Part shown: piece after piece, positions 51,654-60,951 of the stretch
How positions within the stretch are numbered: the stretch's first letter is position 1
Layout of the letters: each line of letters opens with the position of its first letter
The notes under the pieces: model-generated
The model's input: only the letters and a program-made list of their open reading frames with translations
What the model was told of the DNA's origin: nothing
The model's database searches: none
Assembly: GCA_965204695.1 (NCBI GenBank)
Contig: OZ242007.1
Span: forward strand, 930,001 to 994,000
Origin: JAHEKD01 sp965204695
Lineage (GTDB): Bacteria > Pseudomonadota > Gammaproteobacteria > Arenicellales > JAHEKD01
Direction: 5' to 3'
DNA: 64,000 bases
Translations under genes and position numbers: made by a program

Positions 51654-52769
51654 TTAGCTAAATTCGTCTTTTATAGCTGCTGTATGTTGGCCCAAAGCAG
51701 GACAAGCAGCGAGCTGATCAGAATCAGATTTAGGGATTGGTGATGCTGGCACTTGAACTTGACCTGATGCTGTCATGATATCAGTACGTCTAAGATGCGG
51801 ATGGTTAGATAAGCCTGCTATATCATTGACATTACCGTAAGCAATTTGTGCTGCTTTAAGCCGTTTAATACACTGATCAAGATCCAATCGACCAACGTTT
51901 GTCGAAATCGCTACTTCAAGATTTTTACGATTTTTTACACGCAGTACATTACTGGAAAAAAGTTCATTGTTATATAAATCGTCATCAGCAAACACATTCT
52001 GGCACAGTTGCAGCCACTCCCTCTCGTTTTGAATTGCAATTAAAATTACGTGCCCATCAGCCGTGGTATAAACACCATAAGGAGCAATTGATGGATGTCT
52101 TAGCCCTACCCGCTTAGGCTGATTGCCGGAGTAGTCATATTGCAGTAATGGCACCGCCATCCATTCTGCCATAGCATCAAACATGGAAATAGAAAATGAT
52201 TTTCCACTCTCGCTCGATTGCCGCTCAATAAGTGCTTCTAAAATAGCAGAATAAGAATACATACCACTGGCTATGTCACAGACTGAAACTCCAACCCTAG
52301 AAGGCTCTGATTCTGAGCCAGTAACATAAGATAAACCTGACTCCGCTTGTATCAGTAAGTCATAAGCTTTGCGCTGACTATACGGTCCATTGGGCCCATA
52401 TCCCTGAATCGCGCAATGTATCAATCTCGGATTAATTTTTTCTAACTCCGATTCGGTTAATCCCAATCGATCCAGGCTACCAGGAGAAAAGTTCTGAACC
52501 AACACATCCGCCTGCCTTAATATATTTTTCAGCTGCTGCAAATCATCACCGTCTTTTAAATTCAAAACCAGGGATTCTTTACCGTAATTCAGCCAGGTGA
52601 AATAGGTGCTCTCGCCTTTAACGGCGTCATCATAACCACGGGCGAAATCTCCTTCGGCTCGCTCAACCTTAATTACCCTCGCGCCGGCATCTGCAAGCAA
52701 ACGTGTGCAAAACGGTGCTGCAACAGCATGCTCCAAAGCGACGACAAGAATATTATTTAAAGCACCCAT
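51654..52769 (-). CDS. CaiB/BaiF-family (type III) CoA-transferase
   Basis: The product is 371 aa, slightly shorter than the usual ~400. Motifs: EHAVAAPFCTRLLADAGARVIKVE at the N-terminus, DVLVQNFSPGSLDRLGL, AIQGYGPNGPYSQRKAYDLLIQAESGL with the catalytic Asp (YDLL), and RVGVSVCDIASGMYS. It moves CoA between a donor thioester and an organic acid. It lies 2 bp downstream of the acyl-CoA dehydrogenase gene. In combination with MmgE/PrpD and a hydratase it probably activates a small dicarboxylate. Confidence 0.92.
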   Translation of the reverse strand: MGALNNILVVALEHAVAAPFCTRLLADAGARVIKVERAEGDFARGYDDAVKGESTYFTWLNYGKESLVLNLKDGDDLQQLKNILRQADVLVQNFSPGSLDRLGLTESELEKINPRLIHCAIQGYGPNGPYSQRKAYDLLIQAESGLSYVTGSESEPSRVGVSVCDIASGMYSYSAILEALIERQSSESGKSFSISMFDAMAEWMAVPLLQYDYSGNQPKRVGLRHPSIAPYGVYTTADGHVILIAIQNEREWLQLCQNVFADDDLYNNELFSSNVLRVKNRKNLEVAISTNVGRLDLDQCIKRLKAAQIAYGNVNDIAGLSNHPHLRRTDIMTASGQVQVPASPIPKSDSDQLAACPALGQHTAAIKDEFS

Positions 52770-52771
52770 GA

Positions 52772-53926
52772 TTAGTAGGACCGGGGCAAATTAAGTACAT
52801 GTTCGGCTAGATAGGACAAAATCAAATTAGTCGAAATTGGCGCAATTTGATAAAGCCTGGTTTCCCGAAATTTTCGTTCAACGTCGAACTCAACCGCAAA
52901 CCCATAACCACCATGTGTTTGTAAACACATCTCAGCCGCCTGCCAAGATGCATCTGCTGCAAGTAATTTAGCCAGGTTCGCCTGTTCGCCACAGGGTTCG
53001 GATCGCTCATACAAACCAATCGCTTTTTCCACCATTAAATTCGCCGCTTGGGTTGAAGCATACGCACGTGCAATAGGAAATTGAATTCCCTGGTTTTGAG
53101 CAATCGGACGATTAAAAACAATTCTTTCCTTGGCATAACGTGTCGCTTTATTGATAAACCAATATGCATCACCGATACATTCTGCGGCAATCAAAATACG
53201 CTCAGCATTCATGCCACTTAAGATATATTTAAATCCTTGTCCCTCTTCCCCAATCAAACTGCTTGCCGGTACTTTCAGGTCCTCAATAAACACCTCAGTC
53301 GTCGCATGGTTAAGCATGGTGGGAATCGGTTTGATAAATACCGTTTTGTCTTTTTCTTCACGTAAATCGACCAAAAATACGGACAAGCCTTCGGTGCGTT
53401 TTTTGACCTGATCCTTTGGCGTAGTGCGCGCCAGCAATAACATTAAATCAGAATATTCAGCCCTGGATGTCCATATCTTTTGACCATTAACGACATAATG
53501 ATCCCCTTGTTTTTTGGCAACGGTTTTTAACGAAGTCGTATCGGTCCCACTAGACGGTTCAGACACTCCAAATGCCTGCATACGCAGTTCACCAGTAGCG
53601 ATCTTAGGCAAATATTGCTGTTTTTGCTCATCCGAACCGTGCCTGAGAATTGTCCCCATGGTGTACATCTGTGCATGGCAAGCCGCACCGTTACAACCGG
53701 ATTTATGAATCTCTTCCAAGATTGCAGCAGCGGCACCCAGACTCAAGCCACTACCCCCAAATTCTTCAGGGATTAATGCAGAAAGAAAACCGTTATCTGT
53801 AAGCGTTTGTACAAACTCAAGGGGATACTCAGAGTTTTGATCCAATCGGCGCCAATATTCTCCCGGAAAATCCAGGCAAAGTTTTCTGACCGAATCCCTA
53901 ATTTCACTATACTGATCGGATTGCAT
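52772..53926 (-). CDS. acyl-CoA dehydrogenase
   Basis: The product is 384 aa. It has SALIPEEFGGSGLSLGAAAAILEEI in the helical N-domain, FGVSEPSSGTDTTSLKTVA at the flavin site, IWTSRAEYSDLMLLLART, and a C-terminal LQTHGGYGFAVEFDVERKFRETRLYQIAPISTNLI with the family helix. It oxidises an acyl-CoA with FAD, passing electrons to ETF. It is the first gene of the leftward operon and is divergent from an MFS transporter, which may import the pathway substrate. It is a different subgroup from the dehydrogenase at 44.2 kb. Confidence 0.92.
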   Translation of the reverse strand: MQSDQYSEIRDSVRKLCLDFPGEYWRRLDQNSEYPLEFVQTLTDNGFLSALIPEEFGGSGLSLGAAAAILEEIHKSGCNGAACHAQMYTMGTILRHGSDEQKQQYLPKIATGELRMQAFGVSEPSSGTDTTSLKTVAKKQGDHYVVNGQKIWTSRAEYSDLMLLLARTTPKDQVKKRTEGLSVFLVDLREEKDKTVFIKPIPTMLNHATTEVFIEDLKVPASSLIGEEGQGFKYILSGMNAERILIAAECIGDAYWFINKATRYAKERIVFNRPIAQNQGIQFPIARAYASTQAANLMVEKAIGLYERSEPCGEQANLAKLLAADASWQAAEMCLQTHGGYGFAVEFDVERKFRETRLYQIAPISTNLILSYLAEHVLNLPRSY

Positions 53927-54084
53927 TGCTAATATGTCATACCTCGAAAAGTCGGAAAAATTATAATCTATATGTCGTTAGATAAAATCATGGCTTTACG
54001 ACATTAAAGCTAAATTTTCGACATTCAAAACTTATATACCGCTAGCAATACATGATATATGATCCGCTCGTTGAGTTATGAGTT

Positions 54085-55356
54085 ATGAACGTGCGAACCG
54101 AGAATAGTCATCAAGATCAAATACCAGCTTCACCTTTTGCAGTTGCAAGTATTGTCATTTCAATGGCTCTGATAGCGGTCGGTGGCGGTCTTCTTTACGC
54201 ATATGTCCCTACAAAAGTCGCTTACTTAGGGCTTGAACCCTGGGTGGCGGGAGCGATTCTCACAGCCACTGGAGCAGGTGGTTTTCTCGGCTGTTTGATT
54301 TCAGGACCTATGATCAAACGTGCCGGTCATGCCCGTGTGTTTTCAAGTTTTTGCGCACTAATTATTCTTGCAGCATTAGGCATCGCACTGTCAGATAACC
54401 CTTATGTCTGGATGGTAGTGCGTTTCATTTATGGTGTATCCGTGACTGGCCAATTCATCGTTTCACAAAGCTGGTTGAACGATGCAAGCGAAAATGCCTG
54501 GCGCGGCAAAGTGATCTCCACCTTTTATATGACTTATGTATTATCGATTGGTAGCGGTGCTTATTTGCTTTCACATGTCGACTTGGATGGAGTCGGCGCA
54601 CCACTACTGGCGATACTGTTTACGTCCTTGGCTATCCTTCCGGTAAGCTTGACTACACTGCGTACACCACCGCCACCAGAAAGCATTAGTGTTGCGGTTA
54701 AGTCAGTTTGGAGAATTTCACCAGTAGGTCTGGTTGGCATGTGCATTGTTGGTGGATTAACCATGTTAATCCAGGGATTCACCCCAATTTATGCTGCCGC
54801 TAATAATTTTTCTCAGGACAACATAGCACTTTTAATGTTTTTTATGCAATTCGGCATGATAGGCATTCAAGTTCCACTTGGAGCACTTTCGGATAGATTT
54901 GACCGACGCAAAGTCCTTATCCTATCCACCTCAATTGTTATTCTGGCTGCCTGTATTGCAACTCAATTGAATACAACTGAACTGATTTGGATGATTCTGA
55001 TTTTCGGTATATGGAGCGGCGCGACAGAATCTATTTACTCTATTTCCAGTGCTCATGCTAATGACAGAGCGCAGCCGCAATACTACGTCAGTCTCTCCAG
55101 TACGTTATTAATTGTCTGGTCGCTATCGGGTGTGCTCATGCCAGCTCTGACAACAGCATTAATGCCGACTACTGGAATTAAAACGTTTATGTGGCTGGCG
55201 ATCGCTTTGGCTATATTTTATTTGGGATTCGTTATTTATCGAATGACGATCACAGAACCCGTGCCGGAAGAAGATCAAATTTCACATCAAACTGTTTCTG
55301 CCCAGGCTCCTCTGACCAGTGAGTTGTCACCGATCCAAACACAAGAAGATAATTAA
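54085..55356 (+). CDS. MFS transporter (YcaD/UMF-like)
   Basis: The product is 423 aa with 12 predicted membrane segments. The start shows MALIAVGGGLLYAYVPTKVAYLGLEPWVAGAILTATGAGGFLGCLISGP in outline, as in YcaD-like major facilitators. The loop LSDRFDRRKVLIL between segments 8 and 9 is the MFS A-motif. A polar tail of about 40 residues follows the last segment. It is divergent from the acyl-CoA dehydrogenase operon with 158 bp between starts, and probably transports the acid metabolised there. The direction of transport and the substrate are not known. Confidence 0.88.
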   Translation: MNVRTENSHQDQIPASPFAVASIVISMALIAVGGGLLYAYVPTKVAYLGLEPWVAGAILTATGAGGFLGCLISGPMIKRAGHARVFSSFCALIILAALGIALSDNPYVWMVVRFIYGVSVTGQFIVSQSWLNDASENAWRGKVISTFYMTYVLSIGSGAYLLSHVDLDGVGAPLLAILFTSLAILPVSLTTLRTPPPPESISVAVKSVWRISPVGLVGMCIVGGLTMLIQGFTPIYAAANNFSQDNIALLMFFMQFGMIGIQVPLGALSDRFDRRKVLILSTSIVILAACIATQLNTTELIWMILIFGIWSGATESIYSISSAHANDRAQPQYYVSLSSTLLIVWSLSGVLMPALTTALMPTTGIKTFMWLAIALAIFYLGFVIYRMTITEPVPEEDQISHQTVSAQAPLTSELSPIQTQEDN

Positions 55357-55399
55357 GCGGTAATCAATTTGTATTGTTCGAACCTGAATAGTGTTTCAA

Positions 55400-55538
55400 G
55401 ATCTCTCCGCTCGCTTCACTCGGTCGGGATGACATGGCTAAAGGTTCGTAGTAAAGGGATTTTATGCCCGAATAGGTGCGGGATAACAAAAGTAACGTCG
55501 AATTGCGACCCTGTCATTCCGACCAGCGCGGAGGAATC
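55400..55538. repeat. inverted-repeat intergenic element (REP/MITE-like)
   Basis: The 419-bp gap 55357-55775 holds no gene. Its left arm 55400-55437 (TCTCTCCGC...TCGGGATGACA) and right arm 55508-55538 (CTGTCATTCCGACC...GCGGAGGAATC) are imperfect reverse complements about 70 bp apart. The sequence type, with 'GTCATTCCGACC..GCGGAGGAATC', is common in dispersed palindromic repeats of many bacteria. The remainder, up to 55750, shows nothing else clear. Confidence 0.65.
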
Positions 55539-55751
55539 AACGGCTTTTCTTATTACTCAGTGGTTTCAGTGGACAGTAATCTCTTTAAGAAACCCGTCTA
55601 AACGGGAGTAAGTCAGGTCAAAGTCACTTCAGGTCTGACAAGATAATGACAATCAAACATGCTCGTTTCGTTTCCCGGTGAAACAGGTTAAAGCAAGTCC
55701 TTATTGCCTCCACTTCGAATAATTTCCAGTGCCCGAACAGCCAGTTGGAGA

Positions 55752-55769
55752 TCCCCGCCTTCGCGGGGA
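55752..55769 (-). terminator. GC-rich hairpin downstream of the DUF1015 genes
   Basis: A TCCCCGC/GCGGGGA stem with a 4-base loop lies just after the stop of the last DUF1015 gene. It lacks a T-run on that strand, so it could be a terminator aid or another REP-type hairpin. Confidence 0.4.
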
Positions 55770-55775
55770 CAAGCA

Positions 55776-56891
55776 TCATTCTGATGCCTGCCTCAAATCA
55801 TCACAAATAATGCCGTTGTAAAGGCGAGGCACAAAGTAAGTGCTTTTAGGTGGTAAGGTTTTATCTTTTTCAGTTAATTGAACCATCTGCTCAATCTCTA
55901 CAGGGTAAATAAAAAATGCTGCGGTTCGAGGCTGTTCTACGAGTTTTTGTTCAATTTCTTCTGTCGAGTTTTCGCCACTGAAATAAGTAATGCTTTTGTC
56001 CTTGGTTACATTTTTTATTTTCAGTATTTTATTCAGAACTTCTTTATCGAATACCTGGTGATCCAGAATGACATAAAGCTTCTGGTATTTGGCCAATATT
56101 TCTGGTTTCCAGCAAAGTTCATACCATTGACCATCCAAAAACATTGAAAGTTGATGTTTTTGGTTAGGCTTACGCGCATGAGTTTGAGTTGTGATCGTAA
56201 ACTTCTTTTCGAGTTTTTTAAGAAACTTGGATAATTTCAAACTGCTATCGATCTCAACCATTCTATTGTAGTCCAGAATTTGCACTGAGTTGAAATCAAA
56301 GTAAGCGCTACAAACTCGTTCAACGTTTAAATCATGTTTCTTGGATTTTTTGCTAAGCTGTTGTAAAACCTTACTACGATGGTGACCATCGGCGATATAA
56401 GCATGATCTACAAAACCTGCAAGGTGTTGTAATTGTTTTATTGTTGACTTGTCACGTATTGGCCACACCCTATGTAAATCACTATTCTCAGGTAACCGAA
56501 TAGTCAATGCTGGCTGATAATTATCTCGATGATTTTCCAGCAATGCCGTTAAATCTTCATTTGGTAAATGGCAAACTAAAACAGGCTTTACCAACGAACC
56601 TCTATCTAGCAGTAACGTTTTTGCATCCACTTCCTTAGGTTTAAGCGTCTTTTCGTGGGGTTTGATATTTTTACTTACAAACTCTTGTAAGTCTGTTTGT
56701 GCCACAAACCCGAGATGTGTACCAAATGCAGTGATAATCTCATAAACATAAATTCCTGCTTTAACGGCTTGTTTGAGCTCACCGTTATCTAAACATTCTG
56801 CGAACTGGTACTTGGCTTTTTCCGCGAGTTGATCTGTCTCAGAAGCAAATTTCCGTTTGGGCAGAACAGCTCTAAACGGATATACAATCAT
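55776..56891 (-). CDS. DUF1015 family protein, paralogue 2
   Basis: The product is 371 aa. It shares with its upstream neighbour the central AYIADGHHRSKVLQQL motif and the C-terminal LPPKSTYFVPRLYNGI. The DGHHR motif lies in a ParB/SerK-like fold. Compared with paralogue 1 it is shorter, more basic and lysine-rich, and diverged in the middle, so the two probably do different jobs or form a hetero-oligomer. It follows paralogue 1 by 12 bp and is the last gene of the sox-ser operon. The family is tied to serine metabolism by neighbourhood; ParB-like serine kinases share the motif. The function is unproven. Confidence 0.82.
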   Translation of the reverse strand: MIVYPFRAVLPKRKFASETDQLAEKAKYQFAECLDNGELKQAVKAGIYVYEIITAFGTHLGFVAQTDLQEFVSKNIKPHEKTLKPKEVDAKTLLLDRGSLVKPVLVCHLPNEDLTALLENHRDNYQPALTIRLPENSDLHRVWPIRDKSTIKQLQHLAGFVDHAYIADGHHRSKVLQQLSKKSKKHDLNVERVCSAYFDFNSVQILDYNRMVEIDSSLKLSKFLKKLEKKFTITTQTHARKPNQKHQLSMFLDGQWYELCWKPEILAKYQKLYVILDHQVFDKEVLNKILKIKNVTKDKSITYFSGENSTEEIEQKLVEQPRTAAFFIYPVEIEQMVQLTEKDKTLPPKSTYFVPRLYNGIICDDLRQASE

Positions 56892-56903
56892 GATAAATAG
56901 AAA

Positions 56904-58154
56904 TTAGTGTTGGCGTAGTTTTAGAAATATACCTGAACGAACTTTGGGGTCAAACCAGGTCGATTTGGGTGGCATGACTCGATTATTGTCAGCAACGGCG
57001 TACATTTCTTCCATCGAAGTTGGATAACAACCCAACATTAAGCGCCAGCCTTCCTCGGCACGTTCTTCTAAACCACGCAAACCATTTAAACCTGGCACAT
57101 AATCTAACCTGGGATCAGCGCGCATATCTTCAATGCCCAGAATGGGTCTTAATAAACGGTCTTCCAGGATTGACACATCCAGAGATTTTACTGGATCTGG
57201 ATCCTGGGCAAATTCTTTTCTAATTGTAAGGTGGTACCAGTTATCGTCCAGCAACATGGCAAATTCACCTTTTTTACGCGGCTCGGCTTCATCGGCATAG
57301 TTCACATGTAAGGCATTAACCTTGAAAAAAGTATCCAACTTTTCGAGAAACTCCGGCACAGTTAAATCACCTAAATCCCTCACGGCACGATGATACGCGA
57401 GTATGCGCATTTCATCATCGGGAAAGATCGAAACCAGTAGATTGGTGAAAGAAGGGTCGCTCAAGCCTGCGCCACGTTGTGCCATTTTATTGGCGTAATT
57501 CTGACCTGAAGCACAACGATGATGACCATCTGTTAGATAAACAAAAGGTACTTGAGCAAATGCCGCTTCCAGATCCGCTACCAGTTGCTCATCATCAATC
57601 TTCCACAATTGCTGATGTAATCCATCTTCGGCCATAAAATCCAAAGCGGGCTCTGTTTCAGTCAGTTCTGCAAATTTAGCCGTAATTCGGGCATTAGAGG
57701 GATAGGCGATGCAAACCGGACTGGAACTGGCGCCGACCTCATATAAGTAGCGAGACAACTGCTCTTCTCTGGAAGCACGGGTATTTTCATGAATACGAAT
57801 TGTATTATCGGTATAAGCTTCAATCGGCATTTCTGCAACAATACCCGTTTGCACATGATCATCGATTGACAAGCGGTAGATGAAAAAACTGGGCTTTTCT
57901 AAGGCTTCAAAAACGTTTTCATCACGTAACGTTTGCAAGTTATCAGCATTGATTTTTAACAACTCTTCAAAGCTGGGGGCTTCACTTTCCGGATATTCCT
58001 CAGCAGAGCGCATGGTATTGAGAAAATTTAACGGATTCAAACCCGCATATTCCCCACGCTCTTCTGGAGTTAGCGCATCATAGGCTGGCGAGACAACCTG
58101 CTCAGCAACAGATTGCTTAACAACATAGCCAGTTACCGGAATTAGTTTAGCCAC
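56904..58154 (-). CDS. DUF1015 family protein, paralogue 1
   Basis: The product is 416 aa, the standard length. It starts MAKLIPVTGYVVKQSVAEQVVSPAYDALTPEERGEY in outline, with the family VxSPPYD-like motif, and has IRIHENTRASREEQLSRYLYEVGASSSPV, the core VYLTDGHHRCASGQNY and the end VMPPKSTWFDPKVRSG. DUF1015 genes often lie beside serA and serC, as here (129 bp downstream of serC). The DGHHR motif resembles that of free-serine kinases (SerK/SbnI). No serB is in the window, so a role in the serine/phosphoserine step is an attractive inference. Confidence 0.9.
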   Translation of the reverse strand: MAKLIPVTGYVVKQSVAEQVVSPAYDALTPEERGEYAGLNPLNFLNTMRSAEEYPESEAPSFEELLKINADNLQTLRDENVFEALEKPSFFIYRLSIDDHVQTGIVAEMPIEAYTDNTIRIHENTRASREEQLSRYLYEVGASSSPVCIAYPSNARITAKFAELTETEPALDFMAEDGLHQQLWKIDDEQLVADLEAAFAQVPFVYLTDGHHRCASGQNYANKMAQRGAGLSDPSFTNLLVSIFPDDEMRILAYHRAVRDLGDLTVPEFLEKLDTFFKVNALHVNYADEAEPRKKGEFAMLLDDNWYHLTIRKEFAQDPDPVKSLDVSILEDRLLRPILGIEDMRADPRLDYVPGLNGLRGLEERAEEGWRLMLGCYPTSMEEMYAVADNNRVMPPKSTWFDPKVRSGIFLKLRQH

Positions 58155-58283
58155 AACGTTAAACTAAATAAGACGGATAGCGAAGGGAATTCGAGGCAAA
58201 ACCGAAAGAAAGAGGACAGTTTACACGAAGTAAATGTGCATCTTGATTGAGATTTTAACGATGAAATCACTAGCTAACCGCTT

Positions 58284-59369
58284 TTAGCCGTTATTAGCCT
58301 GGAAATCAGCCATGAAATCAGCTAGTGCCTGCGCACCTTCGATTGGCATTGCATTATAAATGCTAGCACGAAGACCACCGACACTTCGGTGACCTTTAAG
58401 GTTGAGCAGTTCTGCTTGATCGGCTTCAGCTAAGAATTTCTTTTCTAGTTCCTCAGTAGGCAATCTGAAAACCACGTTCATATGTGAACGGCATGCCACA
58501 TCGACTGGACTACGGTAGTAACCGTCACTATTGTCGATAGCAGAATAGATTAAACCAGATTTTTGTGCCGCTTCAGCCGCAATTACATCCAAGCCACCTT
58601 TGGCTTTCATCCACTTCAACACTTTGCCGGTCATATAAGTTGGAAACACAGCCGGTGTGTTGAACATTGAGTCTTTATCTTTGTGAATGTCGTAACGCAG
58701 ATAGCGAGCCATCTCTTTGTTGGTGTTTTCTAAAATGGAATCACGCACAAACACTACTGACATACCGGCGGGACCCAAGTTTTTCTGCAGCCCCCCATAA
58801 ACCAAGTCGAATTTATCCCACGGAACTTCTCGCGACATATAATCTGAAGACATATCGACTACTAACGGCACATCAATATCAGGAAATTCCGGGAAGCGAA
58901 TACCGCCAATGGTTTCATTAGAAGTAATATGCAAATAACGAGTATTGTCTTGTAGTTCAATTTCATCGGCATTCGGCATACGGGTAAAGTTTTCATCGGT
59001 ACCGTCCCAGGCCACATAAACATCACCACAGGCCTTACCATCGGTAATCGCTCCTTTGCCCCAAGTGCCCGTATTTGTATAGGCACCTTTAGTTCCAGAA
59101 GTTAGCAAGTTCATAGGCACCATGGCAAATTGCAGATGCGCACCACCTTGAATGAATAACACACTGAAATCTTCCGGCACTCGGTAAACTTCTTTCATTA
59201 GCGCCATGGCTTCCATGTGTACTTCGTCATAGTGCTTACCACGATGACTCATCTCGATTAAGGACATACCACTGCCTTGATAATCAACAAATTCCGCTTG
59301 GGCTTCTTCTAATACTTCCAGAGGTAAGGTGCAGGGTCCTGCACAAAAGTTATAAACTCGTTTACTCAT
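58284..59369 (-). CDS. serC: phosphoserine aminotransferase SerC
   Basis: The product is 361 aa from the ATG with an AGGAA site; a TTG at 59393 would lie inside serA. It is a PLP-dependent class V enzyme: YNFCAGPCTLPLEVLEEAQ, MSLIEMSHRGKHYDEVH, the PLP-binding lysine in VYGGLQKNLGPAGMSVVFVRD near residue 190, and a final GLRASIYNAMPIEG. It converts 3-phosphohydroxypyruvate and glutamate to phosphoserine and 2-oxoglutarate. It follows serA by 8 bp. The unusual point is its place in a sarcosine oxidase operon. Confidence 0.97.
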   Translation of the reverse strand: MSKRVYNFCAGPCTLPLEVLEEAQAEFVDYQGSGMSLIEMSHRGKHYDEVHMEAMALMKEVYRVPEDFSVLFIQGGAHLQFAMVPMNLLTSGTKGAYTNTGTWGKGAITDGKACGDVYVAWDGTDENFTRMPNADEIELQDNTRYLHITSNETIGGIRFPEFPDIDVPLVVDMSSDYMSREVPWDKFDLVYGGLQKNLGPAGMSVVFVRDSILENTNKEMARYLRYDIHKDKDSMFNTPAVFPTYMTGKVLKWMKAKGGLDVIAAEAAQKSGLIYSAIDNSDGYYRSPVDVACRSHMNVVFRLPTEELEKKFLAEADQAELLNLKGHRSVGGLRASIYNAMPIEGAQALADFMADFQANNG

Positions 59370-59377
59370 TTTTATTC

Positions 59378-60340
59378 CTATGCATTCACACAATTAATTA
59401 CGTCACCAGCCTGATGGGCCTGAATGACTTCGATGACACCTTCAGCGACCGCATTTTGTGCCTGGGTGGTAGAAGCTCCAATATGGTGGGTACCATAAAC
59501 ATTTGGGTGCTTGGCCAAAGACGAATCGAATTCTGCCTCACCACTACCAGGTTCATTGGCATAAACGTCGAGTCCTGCTCGAATACCTTTATTGTCCATT
59601 GCCTCAACTAACGCAGCTTCGTCAACAATTTCACCACGTGCTGTATTGAGAATGATGGTGCCGGGCTGCATTTTACCCAACATTTCAGCGTTAATCATTC
59701 CCTTGGTTTGATCATTGGACGGCACGTGGAAACTGAGGATGTCACAACCACTTATCAAAGCGTCCATGTCCTCAACTTGTTGAATACCCAATGACTCAAT
59801 TTTCTCTTGCATGGCTGGATCGCGATCAGCCTTGGCAATCACAAAAACATCAATCCCAAAAGCTTTGGCTCGCTCTGCCAAAGCAAAACCAATTGAACCC
59901 AGACCAACCACGCCTAGTTTACGACCGTAAAGGCCTTGCGCTTGCGAATAGCGTTTTTTATTCCATTGCCCTTGACGCAATTCAATTACGTTATCAGGAA
60001 TGTTACGATCAATAGCGATTAATAGGCCCATTGCAACCTCGGCAACAGCCAAAGCATTTTTTCCTGGCACATTACAAACATCTACACCATGTTCACGTGC
60101 GCAAGGTTTATCTATTGTATTGGTACCGGCACCAGCACGTATCACAAGTTTAAGATTGCTGGCTGCCTTGACGGCTTCTTCTGTTACCTTGGTGCTGCGA
60201 ACAACTAAAACTTCATTGTCTCCAATGGCACCAGGCAAATCATCAGCAGTTAGATCCGGTTGCAGGCTACATTCATGACCTTCAGCCTGAAGTTGCTCAA
60301 AATAGTTTTGCGGAAATTTATCCGCGAATAAAATTTTCAT
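59378..60340 (-). CDS. serA: D-3-phosphoglycerate dehydrogenase (short form)
   Basis: The product is 320 aa. It belongs to the 2-hydroxyacid dehydrogenase family with LVIRAGAGTNTIDKPCAREHGVDVCNVPG in outline, the NAD motif GVVGLGSIGFALAERAKAFG, and catalytic Arg, Glu and His in ILNTARGEIVDEAALVEA and VYGTHHIGAS. It lacks the C-terminal ACT domain that gives serine feedback control in E. coli SerA, so it should be insensitive to serine. Adjacency to serC (8 bp) supports the phosphoglycerate assignment over other 2-hydroxyacids. It lies 5 bp after soxG. Confidence 0.92.
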   Translation of the reverse strand: MKILFADKFPQNYFEQLQAEGHECSLQPDLTADDLPGAIGDNEVLVVRSTKVTEEAVKAASNLKLVIRAGAGTNTIDKPCAREHGVDVCNVPGKNALAVAEVAMGLLIAIDRNIPDNVIELRQGQWNKKRYSQAQGLYGRKLGVVGLGSIGFALAERAKAFGIDVFVIAKADRDPAMQEKIESLGIQQVEDMDALISGCDILSFHVPSNDQTKGMINAEMLGKMQPGTIILNTARGEIVDEAALVEAMDNKGIRAGLDVYANEPGSGEAEFDSSLAKHPNVYGTHHIGASTTQAQNAVAEGVIEVIQAHQAGDVINCVNA

Positions 60341-60345
60341 ACTAA

Positions 60346-60951
60346 TTAAAGATTCCTTGGCCCTTTGTATTCAATACATGCGTTTATTAACCATCGTCCC
60401 AGAAAATCGGCAAAGCTTCTGCGTACGATTAGATCAAATTCGGCGTGATTATCCTCTTGTTTTGGGTAAATTAAAACATTCATTTTTGCAAAAACGGTTT
60501 GAGCACACTGTCCAGACCCAAAAACTGAAGGATGAACATCAAATGTTGTGCCTTTATTCATCACCTCCAATACCTTGTCACCTTGGATATTAATGATGGT
60601 TTGACCGCCGCTGACATCGTTAATTGAAGCAAAAACGTCTTCTAATGCACCACTAAGCATAGCAACCTTGGCATGCATGTCCTCGCTATCAGTTAACAAC
60701 AACCATTGATCTGGGCTCATCCATAATACTGACAAGCCGTCTTTTTCAATCACTGTATTAGCTGTAGCAGGCAATTCGACATTCAATATGGTTTTGACCG
60801 CCTCTGTAAATGCCGAATCCGATAACAAGCCTCGCAAAATAAAATGCGACCAGAAAGGTTTTTCGGTGATTTTGATAGTTGCTAAATCAACGATCGGCTC
60901 ATCGACCGCAACTTCTACCAAAGGTGAATGTTGTACAGCTTGATTAGACAT
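60346..60951 (-). CDS. soxG: sarcosine oxidase subunit gamma SoxG
   Basis: The product is 201 aa from the ATG that overlaps the soxA stop by 8 bp. It is a GcvT-related small subunit: ILRGLLSDSAFTEAV, LWMSPDQWLLLTD, SINDVSGGQTIINIQG and a C-terminal DLIVRRSFADFLGRWLIN. Together with alpha, beta and delta subunits it forms heterotetrameric sarcosine oxidase, which demethylates sarcosine to glycine and passes the methyl group to THF. Order D-A-G matches other proteobacteria. Confidence 0.92.
   Translation of the reverse strand: MSNQAVQHSPLVEVAVDEPIVDLATIKITEKPFWSHFILRGLLSDSAFTEAVKTILNVELPATANTVIEKDGLSVLWMSPDQWLLLTDSEDMHAKVAMLSGALEDVFASINDVSGGQTIINIQGDKVLEVMNKGTTFDVHPSVFGSGQCAQTVFAKMNVLIYPKQEDNHAEFDLIVRRSFADFLGRWLINACIEYKGPRNL

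Noticed and set aside
49497..53926. Reading the CoA-transferase and acyl-CoA dehydrogenase as CaiB and CaiA of the carnitine pathway.
   Set aside because: The proteins look like generic family members; MmgE/PrpD and MaoC partners do not belong to the Cai system, and CaiC and CaiE are absent.
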